Shown: positions 16,580-26,061 of the stretch, in pieces | Layout: the number at the start of each line of letters is the position of its first letter | Numbering within the stretch: position 1 is the stretch's first letter | NCBI RefSeq assembly: GCF_028657905.1 | Contig: NZ_CP117781.1 | Span: 2,356,001 to 2,420,000 of the forward strand | From: Burkholderia sp. FERM BP-3421 | GTDB lineage: Bacteria; Pseudomonadota; Gammaproteobacteria; Burkholderiales; Burkholderiaceae | Length of the DNA stretch: 64,000 bases | Direction: 5' to 3' | Program-made: the position numbers and the translations under genes | The notes under the pieces: generated by a model | The model's input: only the letters and a program-made list of their open reading frames with translations | What the model was told of the DNA's origin: nothing | The model's database searches: none

Positions 16580-17782
16580 ATGAATCACCGTTTCTACAGA
16601 GTCGCCGTGATCCTGGGCCTGATCTCCGCGATCGGGCCGTTCGCCGTGGACATGTACCTGCCCGCGCTGCCGGTCATCGGCCGCAGCCTGGGCGCGGACA
16701 TGGGCAGCGTCCAGTTGAGCCTCACCGCGTTCTTCGTCTCGCTCGGCATCGGCCAGCTGTTCTACGGCCCGGTGTCGGACATGGTCGGGCGCAAGCCGCC
16801 GCTCTATGCCGGCCTCGCGCTGTTCGTCGTCGCGAGCATCGGCTGCGCGCTCGCGACCCGCATCGAGACGCTGGTCGCGCTGCGCTTCGTGCAGGGCCTC
16901 GGCGCGGCCGCCGGCATGGTGATCCCGCGCGCCGTCGTGCGCGACCTGCATACCGGCAACGACGCGGCGCGGCTGATGTCGCTGCTGATGCTGGTGCTCA
17001 GCGTCTCGCCGATCCTCGCGCCGCTGGTGGGCAGCGTCGTGATCGCCCATACCAGCTGGCGCGGCGTGTTCTGGGCCGTGACGTTCGCGGCGGTGGCAGG
17101 GCTCGCGCTGGCCGCCGGCATGCTGGCGGAAACGCGCAACGCCGACGCGCGCGTCGAAAGCAGCCTCGGCAGCGTCCTGCGCGCCTATGCGCAGCTGCTG
17201 CGCGACCGCCATTACCTCGGCCTCGTCTTCATCGGCAGCTTCGCGTTCGCGATCTTCTTCATCTACCTGGCCAACTCGCCGTTCGTGCTGATCGAGCACT
17301 ACGGCCTGTCGCCCACGCTCTACGGCATCGCCTTCGGCGTGAACGCGGCTGCGTTCTTCGGCGCGGCCCAGCTCAACGGGCCCTTGTGCGAACGCTTCGG
17401 CATCGCGCGGGTGATCCGCTTCAGCGTGCTCGGATGCAGTGTCGCGCTGCTGGCCCTGCTCGCGCACTATCTCGCGGGCGGCGACCGGCTGTGGGTGCTG
17501 CTGACGCTGTACTTCTTCGCCAGCGCGTTCATGGGATGGATGATTCCCACCACCTCGGTGCTCGCGCTCGACACGCACGGCAGCATCGCCGGCACGGCTT
17601 CCGCGCTGCTCGGCACGCTGCAGATGATGACGGGCGCCGTGGCGACCGGCCTGATGGGCCTGTTCTCGAGCGACAGCCCGCTGCCGATGGTGGCGGGCAT
17701 GACCCTGAGCGCGCTGCTGGCCCTCGTCCTGACGCGCTTCACGCTGGGCGGCCGGGCGGCGGCCCGCGCGTGCGCTCCGTAA
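16580..17782 (+). CDS. MFS multidrug exporter, Bcr/CflA subfamily
   Basis: This 400-residue inner-membrane proton-driven exporter has twelve hydrophobic segments. The Bcr/CflA signature is clear: DMYLPALPVIGRSLG in the first helix, QLFYGPVSDMVGRKPPL (MFS motif A, about residues 56-72) and the drug-proton antiporter motif around LSVSPILAPLVGS. I prefer ATG at 16580 over the upstream ATG at 16550, since the extra residues precede the conserved first helix. A strong hairpin follows the stop. Drug specificity cannot be inferred. Confidence 0.9.
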   Translation: MNHRFYRVAVILGLISAIGPFAVDMYLPALPVIGRSLGADMGSVQLSLTAFFVSLGIGQLFYGPVSDMVGRKPPLYAGLALFVVASIGCALATRIETLVALRFVQGLGAAAGMVIPRAVVRDLHTGNDAARLMSLLMLVLSVSPILAPLVGSVVIAHTSWRGVFWAVTFAAVAGLALAAGMLAETRNADARVESSLGSVLRAYAQLLRDRHYLGLVFIGSFAFAIFFIYLANSPFVLIEHYGLSPTLYGIAFGVNAAAFFGAAQLNGPLCERFGIARVIRFSVLGCSVALLALLAHYLAGGDRLWVLLTLYFFASAFMGWMIPTTSVLALDTHGSIAGTASALLGTLQMMTGAVATGLMGLFSSDSPLPMVAGMTLSALLALVLTRFTLGGRAAARACAP

Positions 17783-17789
17783 TCCATCC

Positions 17790-17818
17790 GGGAAGGAGGC
17801 CGAATCGGCTCCCTTCCC
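17790..17818 (+). terminator. hairpin after the MFS exporter gene
   Basis: GGGAAGGAGGCCG and CGGCTCCCTTCCC form a long stem with two mismatches just 8 bases after the MFS stop codon. No U-tract follows, so termination strength is uncertain. It separates the exporter from the methyltransferase gene. Confidence 0.5.
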
Positions 17819-17842
17819 GATACTCGACGTTCTTCATACTCC

Positions 17843-18604
17843 GTGGAAAACCAGACCCTCCTCCAACAACGTATTTTCGACGCGCTGCACGGCGACCTTC
17901 CGCGCGAAGGGCCCGGCAGCCTGGGCACCGCCATGCAGGCGCTGACACTGGCGCAGCCGCTGCCTGACGACGCGAAGGTGCTCGACATCGGTTGCGGCAC
18001 GGGCGCGCAGACCGTGGACCTCGCGACGCTGCTGCCGAACGCGCGCATCACGGCGCTCGATTGCCACGCGCCGTTCCTCCGCGCGCTCGAACGCAAAGCC
18101 GCGGCACGCGGATTCGCCGAACGCCTCGACGTCGTCCGGGGCGACATGAACGCCCTCGCCTTCGAGCCCGCGAGCTTCGACCTGATCTGGTGCCAGGGCG
18201 CCGCGTACGTGATCGGCTTCGAGCGGGCACTGCGGGAATGGCGATGCCTCCTGAAACCGAACGGCATGCTCGCCATCGCGGAACCTGTCTGGCTCAGGAA
18301 CGATGCGCCGACCTCCGTGCGCGATTTCTGGTCCGTGTATCCGGCGATGCGAAATATGGATTCCCTGCGGAAAATCGCCGCCGAATGCAATTATTTCGCG
18401 CGCGGCGATCTGATTATGAAACCCGAGGATTGGTGGGACGAGTATTACACGCCACTCAGCAGAAAGATCGACGATCTCCGGATTTCATTTATCGATAATC
18501 CGGAAGCGCAATTCATTCTTGACGATCATTTTAATGAAATCGGTCTTTATGCCAAATACGCCGATTTCTACGGATATGCATTTTTCGTGCTGGAATCGAT
18601 CTGA
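17843..18604 (+). CDS. class I SAM-dependent methyltransferase
   Basis: This 253-residue protein has the Rossmann-like methyltransferase fold. Motif I (VLDIGCGTGAQTVDLA, about residues 46-61) binds S-adenosylmethionine, the acidic motif II is ITALDCHAPFL, and motif IV/V is FDLIWCQGAAYVIGF followed by LLKPNGMLAIAEPVW. The substrate is unknown. The start is GTG at 17843. The last third (FSVYPAMRN onward) is visibly less GC-rich than the first part. It lies 60 bases after the MFS gene with a hairpin between them. Confidence 0.87.
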   Translation: MENQTLLQQRIFDALHGDLPREGPGSLGTAMQALTLAQPLPDDAKVLDIGCGTGAQTVDLATLLPNARITALDCHAPFLRALERKAAARGFAERLDVVRGDMNALAFEPASFDLIWCQGAAYVIGFERALREWRCLLKPNGMLAIAEPVWLRNDAPTSVRDFWSVYPAMRNMDSLRKIAAECNYFARGDLIMKPEDWWDEYYTPLSRKIDDLRISFIDNPEAQFILDDHFNEIGLYAKYADFYGYAFFVLESI

Positions 18605-19269
18605 TTGCGCCTCGCCGGGATGCGCGGCGCGCCGGTTCGGTTCGGCCCATCATCACCCCGTCGCGCCTCCGATTGCTGCACAGCCACCTCAGGTCCGCAC
18701 CGGCCCGCGCGCCATGCGATCCGGCGTAAACCACGCCGGATCGCGCACCCGACTGGTACCGCGCGCCGCATCGCGGCCGAATTCTCCATCTCGACCACCG
18801 CGTCACGCCGGCCCCTGGCTTACAGCCCAACTGTCATTGCGTAAGCATGCGGTCATACATCCCCGGCGGCCCTTCCCCGCCTGAAGCCCGCAATCCCCTG
18901 AATCAATATATTTCCCGCGAAAATCCCCACGACGCCTTACAAAAAAATAACCAGACAGAATTGAAAGACAACGTGTCTTCAAGAGCATCTCAAATTACAC
19001 GCCGCTGATTCCGCCCTACCATTTTTCGCAGTAGATCGTCAAAATTAATTCAATTAGCTTCTAGCCACCGCATCAATTTCTTTTCAATTGACTTACCCAG
19101 TCAAAAAAATTAATGCGGCGCAGCAGATGACATTTCGCACCACGAACTTCATGGCGTTTATTTAAAAACAACCAAGCATCATCAGGTGTCTGAACGTAGT
19201 CCGTTTGAGAAGTGATTATCCAATATCGCGGCGAACACAATTCGCTCTCAACTCATGAGGTGGCTACTG
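18605..19269. promoter_or_regulatory. long upstream region of the sedolisin gene, AT-rich in its second half
   Basis: No gene is evident in this 665-base stretch. The second half (about 18900-19250) is strikingly AT-rich compared with the window, with runs such as TTAAAAACAACC and TTTTTCGC. AT-rich upstream DNA of this length is typical of xenogeneically silenced or tightly regulated exported-enzyme genes in Burkholderia. GAGG about 10 bases before 19270 serves as ribosome binding site. Confidence 0.45.
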
Positions 19270-20994
19270 ATGAACCGTTTCGACGATACCAAGAACGTTT
19301 TCTCCCGGAAATCATCCGGCCTGGCCAGGACGGCGATCTCGCTCTCCATCGGCATGGCGATGGCATGCGGCTTCGCGGCGACGGCGCAGGCCGCGGCGGT
19401 CATGACGCATCACGTGCGCGCCGCGTCGAAGGTGGCGATGGCGACGAGCAGCCTTGCCGAGACGCAGACGATGAAACTCGACGTCGTGCTGCCCCTGCGC
19501 GACAAGGCCGGCCTGGATGCCTTCGTGGCCGACGTGACCAACCCCGCCAGCCCGAACTTCCGCCACTACATCACGCCGAAGCAGTTCACGGAGAAATTCG
19601 GCCCGACGCTCGCGGACTATGAGGCCGCCGCCCAGTATCTGGTCAAGTCCGGCCTGACGATCGTGGGCGGCAATCGCGACCGCATGGACATCCAGGTCTC
19701 GGGCCCGGTCGCCTCGGTCGAAAAGGCCTTCAACGTGAAGATCCGCACCTACCAGCATCCGACCGAGAACCGGACGTTCTACGGCCCGGACCGCGAACCG
19801 ACCACCGCGCTCGAAAAACCGCTCTGGCACGTCTCGGGCCTCGACAACTACTCGATCCCGCATCCGCTGTACGTCAAGCGGAGCGCGGTCGCGAAGACGC
19901 TCGGCGTCACCGCCGACGCCGTTTCGCCGCGCGCGACGACGGGCTCGGGCCCGTCGGCCTCGTTCCTCGGCAGCGACATGCGCGCCGCGTACTACGGCGG
20001 CACGGCGCTGACGGGCGCCGGCCAGAACCTGGGGCTGTGGGAATACGAGGGCACCGATCTCGACGACCTGACCACCTACTACAACAACGTCGGCCAGACC
20101 AACAACGTCCCGATCACGCTGACCTCGACCGACGGCACCAGCACCTCGTGCACCGAGGACCAGAACTGCGACGACGGCGAACAGACGCTCGACATGACGC
20201 AGGCGCTCGGCATGGCCCCCGGGCTCGCCAGCCTGACCATGTACGTCGGCAACACCGACACCGCGATCATCAGCGCGATGACGACCGCCAACCCGCTGCC
20301 GACGACCATCGGCTGCTCGTGGGGCTGGACGCCGGCCGACAACACGACGCTGGACCCGTACTTCGAGCAGATGGCCGCACAGGGCCAGACGTTCTTCGCG
20401 GCGTCGGGCGACAGCTCGACGTGGTCGTCGTCGAACGAGGCGTGGCCGGCCGACGACGCATATGTCGTGGGAGTAGGCGGCACCGACCTGACGACAGGCT
20501 CGGCGGCGGGCGCCTGGAAGTCTGAAACGGCGTGGGTCGACAGCGGCGGCGGCATTTCGCCGGACGGCATCAAGATCCCGTCATGGCAGGCGGCCACCGG
20601 CATCATCACCTCGACGAACAAGGGCTCGAAGACGTTGCGCAACGGGCCGGACGTCGCCGCGAACGCCAACTTCACGTTCTACGTGTGCTCGGACCAGACC
20701 GACTGCACCGCCAACGAGTACGGCGGCACGAGCTTCGCCGCGCCGATGTGGGCGGGCTTCATCGCGCTCGCCAACCAGCAGGCGGCCAACAACGGCAAGG
20801 CGCCGGTCGGCTACATCAACCCGGTGATCTACGCGAACAACGAGGTCAAGGGGGCGCTCAGCACGACGTATAAGTCGACCTTCCACGACATCACGAGCGG
20901 CAAGTCCGGCAGCTTCTCCTCCACGACCGGCTTCGACCTCGTGACGGGCTGGGGCAGCCCGCAGGCCAACCTGATCAACGTGCTGACGCAGTAA
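19270..20994 (+). CDS. secreted sedolisin-type serine-carboxyl protease (MEROPS S53)
   Basis: This 574-residue preproenzyme has a signal peptide (hydrophobic core about residues 22-42, ending ATAQAAA), an activation propeptide (about residues 50-215, with the conserved SPNFRHYITPKQFTEKFGPT) and a subtilisin-fold catalytic domain. The sedolisin catalytic set is present: Glu304 and Asp308 in DDGEQTLDM, oxyanion Asp381 in FAASGDSS, and Ser488 in YGGTSFAAP. The C-terminal calcium site is seen in FHDITSGKSG and TGFDLVTGWGSP. Such enzymes are acid-active pepstatin-insensitive endopeptidases released outside the cell. The ATG at 19255 is a less likely start. A strong hairpin follows the gene. Confidence 0.95.
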   Translation: MNRFDDTKNVFSRKSSGLARTAISLSIGMAMACGFAATAQAAAVMTHHVRAASKVAMATSSLAETQTMKLDVVLPLRDKAGLDAFVADVTNPASPNFRHYITPKQFTEKFGPTLADYEAAAQYLVKSGLTIVGGNRDRMDIQVSGPVASVEKAFNVKIRTYQHPTENRTFYGPDREPTTALEKPLWHVSGLDNYSIPHPLYVKRSAVAKTLGVTADAVSPRATTGSGPSASFLGSDMRAAYYGGTALTGAGQNLGLWEYEGTDLDDLTTYYNNVGQTNNVPITLTSTDGTSTSCTEDQNCDDGEQTLDMTQALGMAPGLASLTMYVGNTDTAIISAMTTANPLPTTIGCSWGWTPADNTTLDPYFEQMAAQGQTFFAASGDSSTWSSSNEAWPADDAYVVGVGGTDLTTGSAAGAWKSETAWVDSGGGISPDGIKIPSWQAATGIITSTNKGSKTLRNGPDVAANANFTFYVCSDQTDCTANEYGGTSFAAPMWAGFIALANQQAANNGKAPVGYINPVIYANNEVKGALSTTYKSTFHDITSGKSGSFSSTTGFDLVTGWGSPQANLINVLTQ

Positions 20995-21507
20995 AGCAGC
21001 CGCGCACGTCGCGCACGAGGTCGATCGCCCCGGGTCACCCGGGGCGATCTCATTGGACCTGATGCTTGGCTCGCGCGACGCCGCCCATTGATTCCCAATC
21101 CGAAACAAAATCGCCGGCCAATCCGAAGCGTCGATCATTTCCGACTCTTCAATCGTCGCCATCATCGATGCGCTCGCGCATCGTCACCCGGCGTCGCCCC
21201 GGAGCGACACCATACGGCGCGAGCCGCATGCGCCGCCGAGCCAACCTCGCCGACAAGCGCCATCGGGTCGGTTCCACGCACCGCCGTCGGTCGCAATTGG
21301 ACAGGATTCCGTCGGATCCTGTCGGCACGCCCGCTTTTTGATTTCACACTCTCCAGTTATCCCACCCGCCGCGTCATACGCCACGCGACAGGCGTTCGCT
21401 ATCGCGTTGTCATCTTAGTCTCATGCAGCACGGCTATCGTCCTGCGTGCCTTCGACGAGCACGATGAAGTCCCCCGCAATCGCTGGATAACTCGAGTCGG
21501 ACTCCCC
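20995..21507. other. intergenic region between sedolisin and phospholipase C genes
   Basis: The region begins with the sedolisin terminator and otherwise holds no convincing gene. An open frame runs into the phospholipase gene from 21088, but its first 140 residues are Arg/Ser-rich and not protein-like, so I treat it as leader DNA. Confidence 0.45.
21023..21049 (+). terminator. strong hairpin after the sedolisin gene
   Basis: A perfect 12-bp inverted repeat (GATCGCCCCGGG and its complement) with a 3-base loop TCA lies 28 bases after the sedolisin stop codon. It is not followed by a U-tract but is the most stable structure in the gap. Confidence 0.65.
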
Positions 21508-23382
21508 ATGACCTCAAAAAAACGCCGCGACTTCCTGAAGCTGGGCACCCACACGCTGGCGGCGGCCGGCGTCGCATCGGTGCTGCCCCCCGCGATCCGC
21601 AACGCGCTCGCCCAGACGACCCAGCCGACGACGCTGGCCGGCATCGAGCACATCATCGTGTTCATGCAGGAGAACCGCTCGTTCGACCACTACTTCGGCA
21701 TGCTGCCCGGCGTACGCGGCCTGTCGGACCCGTACCCGACGCCGCTGCCGAGCGGCAAGCCGGTCTGGTATCAGCCGAACCTGTCGTCCGGCAGCTATGC
21801 GGCCAAGGACCCGTCGGGGAAGCTCGTCGCCAACGTGATGCCCTACCCGCTCAACCCCGGGACCTCGACGCCCGTCAATTACCAGGGCGTCAACCTCGAT
21901 CACTCGTGGAAGGGATCGCAGCAGACCTGGAGCAGCTGGAACGCGTGGGTGCAGAAAAAGGGCTACTGGACGATGGGCTATCTGAAGCCCGCCGACCTGC
22001 CGTTCTACTACGCGCTCGCGAACGCCTTCACGATCTGCGACGCCTACCACTGCTCGCTGTTCGGCCCGACCAATCCGAACCGCCGGTTCCTGTGGACCGG
22101 CACCTCGGGCGGCGGCACGATCACCAACCCGCTCTGGAAGCACTACATCGTCGAGAACGACGATCTGTGGGAAAGCAACACCACGTCGGACATCGCGAAG
22201 GACAGCGGCAGCCAGAACGGCTGGACCTGGCAGACCTACGCCGACGTGCTGGAAGCGAACAAGGTCAGCTGGAAGGTCTACCAGGGCTACGGCAACTACG
22301 GCGACAACGGGCTCGCCTATTTCAACAACTTCCGGCGCGGCGGCGACGCCGGCAAGATCGCGAAAGCGCGCAGCTACGCCGGCAAATCCGGCGACGACGA
22401 CGCGCATTCGGCCGATGCGCTGATCGCCTCCCTGCAGGCCGACCTGCAAGGCAAGGATGCGCAGGGCAAGAGCACGTTCCCGGCCGTATCGTGGATCGTT
22501 GCGCCGTACACCTACTGCGAGCATCCGACCGCCACGTCGAGCGCGGGCGAGACGTTCGCCGAACGCGTGATCAACACGATCATCGGCAGCAGGGACGTCT
22601 GGGGGAAATGCGCGATCTTCATCACCTACGACGAGAACGACGGCTACTTCGACCACGTGCCCGCGCCGATTCCGCCGCTCGCCGGCTACGGCAAGCACAA
22701 CCTGACGACCGCGGGCGGCGCACCCATCGATCTCGGCGACGAGACCTACGGATCGGAGCCGATCGGCCTCGGGCCGCGCGTGCCGATGATCGTCGTGTCG
22801 CCGTGGAGCAAGGGCGGCCGCGTCGCATCGCGGCTGTCCGACCATACGTCGATCGTCCGCTTCCTCGAAACCTGGCTCGCGGCGAAGGGATATCCGGCGA
22901 GCGCGGTCCAGTGCGCGAACATCTCGGCCTGGCGTCGCGCCGTGTGCGGCGACCTGACGGAGACGCTCAACCTCGCGTCGCCGAGCAACACGCCGAGCGA
23001 CACCGACGTCACCGGCTGGAAGATCACGGAGCCGAGCAACGGGCCCAACTCGGTGTACGCGCCCTATCCCTACACGGACGCCAGCACGTTCTCGCCGGGC
23101 GTCGGCGCCGGTACGCGGCCGGCCGCCCCGCTGCCCTACAACTACAAGGTCACGGCCAGCCGGAGCGGCACCTCGATCACGCTGAACTTCGACAACTCGA
23201 AATCGGCCGCGACATCGACCTTCATCGTCTATGCCAACGCGCTGACCCCGGCCCAGAAGGTGTATCACTACACCGTGGCCGCGGGGACCACGCTCTCGGA
23301 TTCGCTGGTATTGAGCGCGGGCAACAGCCCATGCCAGGTCTTCGGCCCGCAGTCGGCGGCGGGGTATGCCTGGACGTTCTGA
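21508..23382 (+). CDS. Tat-exported phospholipase C (phosphoesterase family)
   Basis: This 624-residue protein belongs to the bacterial non-hemolytic/hemolytic phospholipase C family within the alkaline phosphatase superfamily. It starts with a twin-arginine signal (SKKRRDFLKLG, then a hydrophobic stretch to ALAQTTQ). The catalytic domain shows VFMQENRSFDHYFG (about residues 51-64), NPNRRFLWTG, ITYDENDGYFDHVPAP (metal ligands) and LSDHTSIVRFLETWL. About 80 C-terminal residues (from PYNYKVTASRSG) form one beta-rich PLC C-terminal domain; many relatives carry two. The likely role is secreted hydrolysis of phosphatidylcholine or related lipids. I start at ATG 21508 because it begins the Tat signal. 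Confidence 0.93.
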   Translation: MTSKKRRDFLKLGTHTLAAAGVASVLPPAIRNALAQTTQPTTLAGIEHIIVFMQENRSFDHYFGMLPGVRGLSDPYPTPLPSGKPVWYQPNLSSGSYAAKDPSGKLVANVMPYPLNPGTSTPVNYQGVNLDHSWKGSQQTWSSWNAWVQKKGYWTMGYLKPADLPFYYALANAFTICDAYHCSLFGPTNPNRRFLWTGTSGGGTITNPLWKHYIVENDDLWESNTTSDIAKDSGSQNGWTWQTYADVLEANKVSWKVYQGYGNYGDNGLAYFNNFRRGGDAGKIAKARSYAGKSGDDDAHSADALIASLQADLQGKDAQGKSTFPAVSWIVAPYTYCEHPTATSSAGETFAERVINTIIGSRDVWGKCAIFITYDENDGYFDHVPAPIPPLAGYGKHNLTTAGGAPIDLGDETYGSEPIGLGPRVPMIVVSPWSKGGRVASRLSDHTSIVRFLETWLAAKGYPASAVQCANISAWRRAVCGDLTETLNLASPSNTPSDTDVTGWKITEPSNGPNSVYAPYPYTDASTFSPGVGAGTRPAAPLPYNYKVTASRSGTSITLNFDNSKSAATSTFIVYANALTPAQKVYHYTVAAGTTLSDSLVLSAGNSPCQVFGPQSAAGYAWTF

Positions 23383-23779
23383 GCCGCTTGCCGCCCGGCG
23401 CCTCCCGCGCATCCGGGCCGAACTGAACCGGGTCGAGCGCCCGCGTTCAGTTCGAGCCTTCAGGTGCTGACGCCCTGGCGCAAGACGTTCGAGGGCTGCC
23501 GCCGCTACGAGGCGAATCGACGCCACGCGTCGTCCACCTTCTCGCTGCTCGTCGACGCACTGACATATCGAAAGCCGTCACGCGCGCGACGCCTCCACGG
23601 AAAAGCCTCGCGCGACACGCATCCGGACACCGGACCGTCACGCGCCCCGCACATCGTCCGCTCGATCCGATGCACGTCGGACCAGCGCATCGCGCCACGC
23701 TTCGCTCCGGCAAGCGTCCGTCCGCACGCGGAACCGCCCCGATGCGCGAACCGTCGCGGCCCGGCGGTCGGACCATCGC
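23383..23779. other. intergenic region after phospholipase C gene
   Basis: Convergent genes flank this 400-base gap. Apart from a hairpin near 23419 nothing in it is recognisable; open frames on both strands are Arg/Ser/Ala-rich shadows. Confidence 0.4.
23419..23454 (+). terminator. hairpin after phospholipase C gene
   Basis: CGAACTGAAC and GTTCAGTTCG form a 10-bp perfect outer stem, with an inner CGGG/CCCG pairing in the loop. It starts 37 bases after the stop codon. There is no U-tract. Confidence 0.5.
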
Positions 23780-24709
23780 CTAACCGAGCCAGCGCGCATC
23801 GGGCCAGCAGCCCGCTTCGAACGTGTGCTTCACGCAGTCGAGCAGCACGCCGACCACGCAGCGCACGGGCGCCGTGGCCTGTCGGCTGCTGGGCGCCGCC
23901 AGCACGATCGTGCGCCGCACGCCCGGGGGCGCCAGCGGCGCCGCGCTCAGTACGCCGCGCTCGACCTCCTGCGTCACGCCCACGGCCGGCAGGATCGTCC
24001 AGCCGTGGCCTTGCGCGACGAGTTCCTTCTGCACGCTCAACGCATTGGTCTCGGCGAACACCCGCAAGGTCAGCCCCGCCTCGGCCACGGCGTGCTCGAT
24101 CGCGGCGCGCAGGCCCTGTGGCGCGGCGGGCAAGATGAACGGCTCGCTCGCGACGCGCGCAAGCGCGAGCGGCCGCTTGCGCGACAGCCCGGCGGACGGC
24201 GCCGCCACGGCCCACAGGCTTTCCTCGATCAGCGCCTTGACGTGCAACGCGGGCGTCTCCTTCTGCCCGTACAGCAGCGCGGCGTCGACATCCCCTGCTT
24301 CGAGCCAGTCCTGCAGATGCCCGGCATAGCCGATCGTGAGCCGCAGGCGGATGTGCGGATAGCGTCGCGCGACCTCGCCCGCCAGCCGCGTGGCCAGCAG
24401 GTCCGACGTGCTGGCCAGCAGGCCGATGCTGACGATGCCCGCCACCGGCCCCTCGGTGGGCTGGATCTCGGCCTTGGCGCGCGCCACCTCGTTGAGGATG
24501 CGGCGCGCGTATTCGAGCATGGTCTTGCCCGACGGCGTGAGCTGCATGCCGTGGCGGCCGCGCTCGAACAGCTCCGTCCCCATGTCGTCCTCCAGCAGGC
24601 GCAACTGGCGCGACACGGCGGGCTGCACGAGATTCAACAGGGCGGCGGCACGCGTGACGTTGCCGGTCTCGGCCACGGTGACGAAGGCGCGCAGTTGCTT
24701 GAGATCCAT
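23780..24709 (-). CDS. LysR-family regulator divergent from the itaconate-type operon
   Basis: This 309-residue protein has the LysR helix-turn-helix (MDLKQLRAFVTVAETGNVTR, then LVQPAVSRQLRLLEDDMGTELFER) and an effector domain starting IVSIGLLASTSDLLATRL. It is transcribed away from the acyl-CoA dehydrogenase gene, with 110 bases between the starts, the usual arrangement for a LysR protein controlling the divergent operon. In Pseudomonas and Yersinia, itaconate-degradation genes are likewise adjacent to a LysR gene. The effector is probably a pathway intermediate, by inference. Confidence 0.92.
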   Translation of the reverse strand: MDLKQLRAFVTVAETGNVTRAAALLNLVQPAVSRQLRLLEDDMGTELFERGRHGMQLTPSGKTMLEYARRILNEVARAKAEIQPTEGPVAGIVSIGLLASTSDLLATRLAGEVARRYPHIRLRLTIGYAGHLQDWLEAGDVDAALLYGQKETPALHVKALIEESLWAVAAPSAGLSRKRPLALARVASEPFILPAAPQGLRAAIEHAVAEAGLTLRVFAETNALSVQKELVAQGHGWTILPAVGVTQEVERGVLSAAPLAPPGVRRTIVLAAPSSRQATAPVRCVVGVLLDCVKHTFEAGCWPDARWLG

Positions 24710-24819
24710 CGCGGATACCTCGATACCGAAAACTGATACATCGATCAGGAAATTCTATTTTTTCAGACATCCATCAATACTTATTATGGACCATCCCCGC
24801 CAATGACGAGACAGGGTTC

Positions 24820-25992
24820 ATGAGCGCCTCCATTTTTTCCGCCCCCGACGCCTATCAGGAGATCCGCGACGCCGTGCGCGGCCTGTGTCGTCAATTTCCG
24901 CCCGAATACCATCGCAAGATCGACGAGGAACGCGGCTACCCCGAGGCGTTCGTCACCGCGCTCACCGAGGCCGGCTGGCTGGCCGCGCTGATCCCGCAGG
25001 ACTACGGCGGCCCGGGCCTGTCGATGGCCGAAGCGTCGGTCATCATGGAAGAGATCAACCGCGCCGGCGGCAATTCGGGCGCGTGCCACGGCCAGATGTA
25101 CGTGATGAACACCATCGTGTTCAGCGGCACCGATGCGCAGAAGGCGCGCTATCTGCCCCGCATCGCGTCGGGCGAGCTGCGCGTGCAGTCGATGGGCGTG
25201 ACCGAGCCCACCACGGGCAGCGACACCACCAGGCTCACGACCACGGCCGTCAGGAAAGACGGCCGGTGGGTCGTCAACGGCCAGAAAGTCTGGATCTCGC
25301 GGGTCCGGCACAGCGATCTGCTGATCCTGCTCGCGCGCACCACGCCGCTCGATCAGGTGCGGAAGAAGAGCGACGGCCTGTCGTGTTTCATCGTCGAGCT
25401 GGAGCAGGCGATCGGCAATGGCCTCACGGTGCGGCCCATCCTCAACATGGTCAACCACGAGACCAACGAGTTGTTCTTCGACAACCTGGAGTTGCCGGAG
25501 GACGCGCTGCTGGGCGCCGAAGGCAAGGGCCTGAAGGTGATCTTCGAAGGACTGAACGCCGAGCGCACGCTGATCGCGGCCGAGTGCATCGGCGACGGCT
25601 ACTGGTTCCTGGAAAAGGCGCGCGACTACGCGGTCGAGCGCAAGGTGTTCGGCCGCCCGATCGGGCAGAACCAGGGCATCCAGTTTCCGCTGGCCGAATC
25701 GTTCATCGAGCTGGAGGCCGCGAACCTGATGCGCTGGCGCGCGTGCGAGAAGATCGACGCCCGGCAGAACGCAGGGGTCGAGGCCAACATGGCCAAGTAC
25801 CTGGCCGCCAAGGCCAGCTAGGAAGCCGCCAATGCCTGCCTGCAAACGCACGGCGGCTTCGGTTTCGCCTGCGAATACGACGTGGAGCGCAAATTCCGCG
25901 AGACGCGTCTGTACCAGGTCGCGCCGATCTCCACCAACATGATCCTGGGGCATGTGGCCGAGCACGTGCTGGAGTTGCCCCGCTCCTATTGA
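24820..25992 (+). pseudogene. acyl-CoA dehydrogenase with in-frame TAG at 25819-25821
   Basis: The reading frame from ATG 24820 encodes an acyl-CoA dehydrogenase of 390 residues if one TAG codon is read through. The first 333 residues hold the N-terminal helical domain, the beta-domain FAD/substrate region (GVTEPTTGSDTTRL, VVNGQKVWIS) and most of the C-terminal helical bundle. After the TAG the same frame continues EAANACLQTHGGFGFACEYD to a TGA at 25990, which is the conserved flavin-contacting tail. The position normally carries Trp in KASWEAA, so TGG to TAG is the simplest explanation. The truncated product lacks the final helices and is probably inactive. Amber suppression or a sequencing error are alternatives. 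It is the first gene of the operon; the downstream genes are intact. Confidence 0.88.
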
Positions 25993-26061
25993 GCGCGGCA
26001 AGGGCGACCGCAAGCGCCCGCGACACGCCCGACGCCTGCCCTCATCGATGAGCGAAACGAC

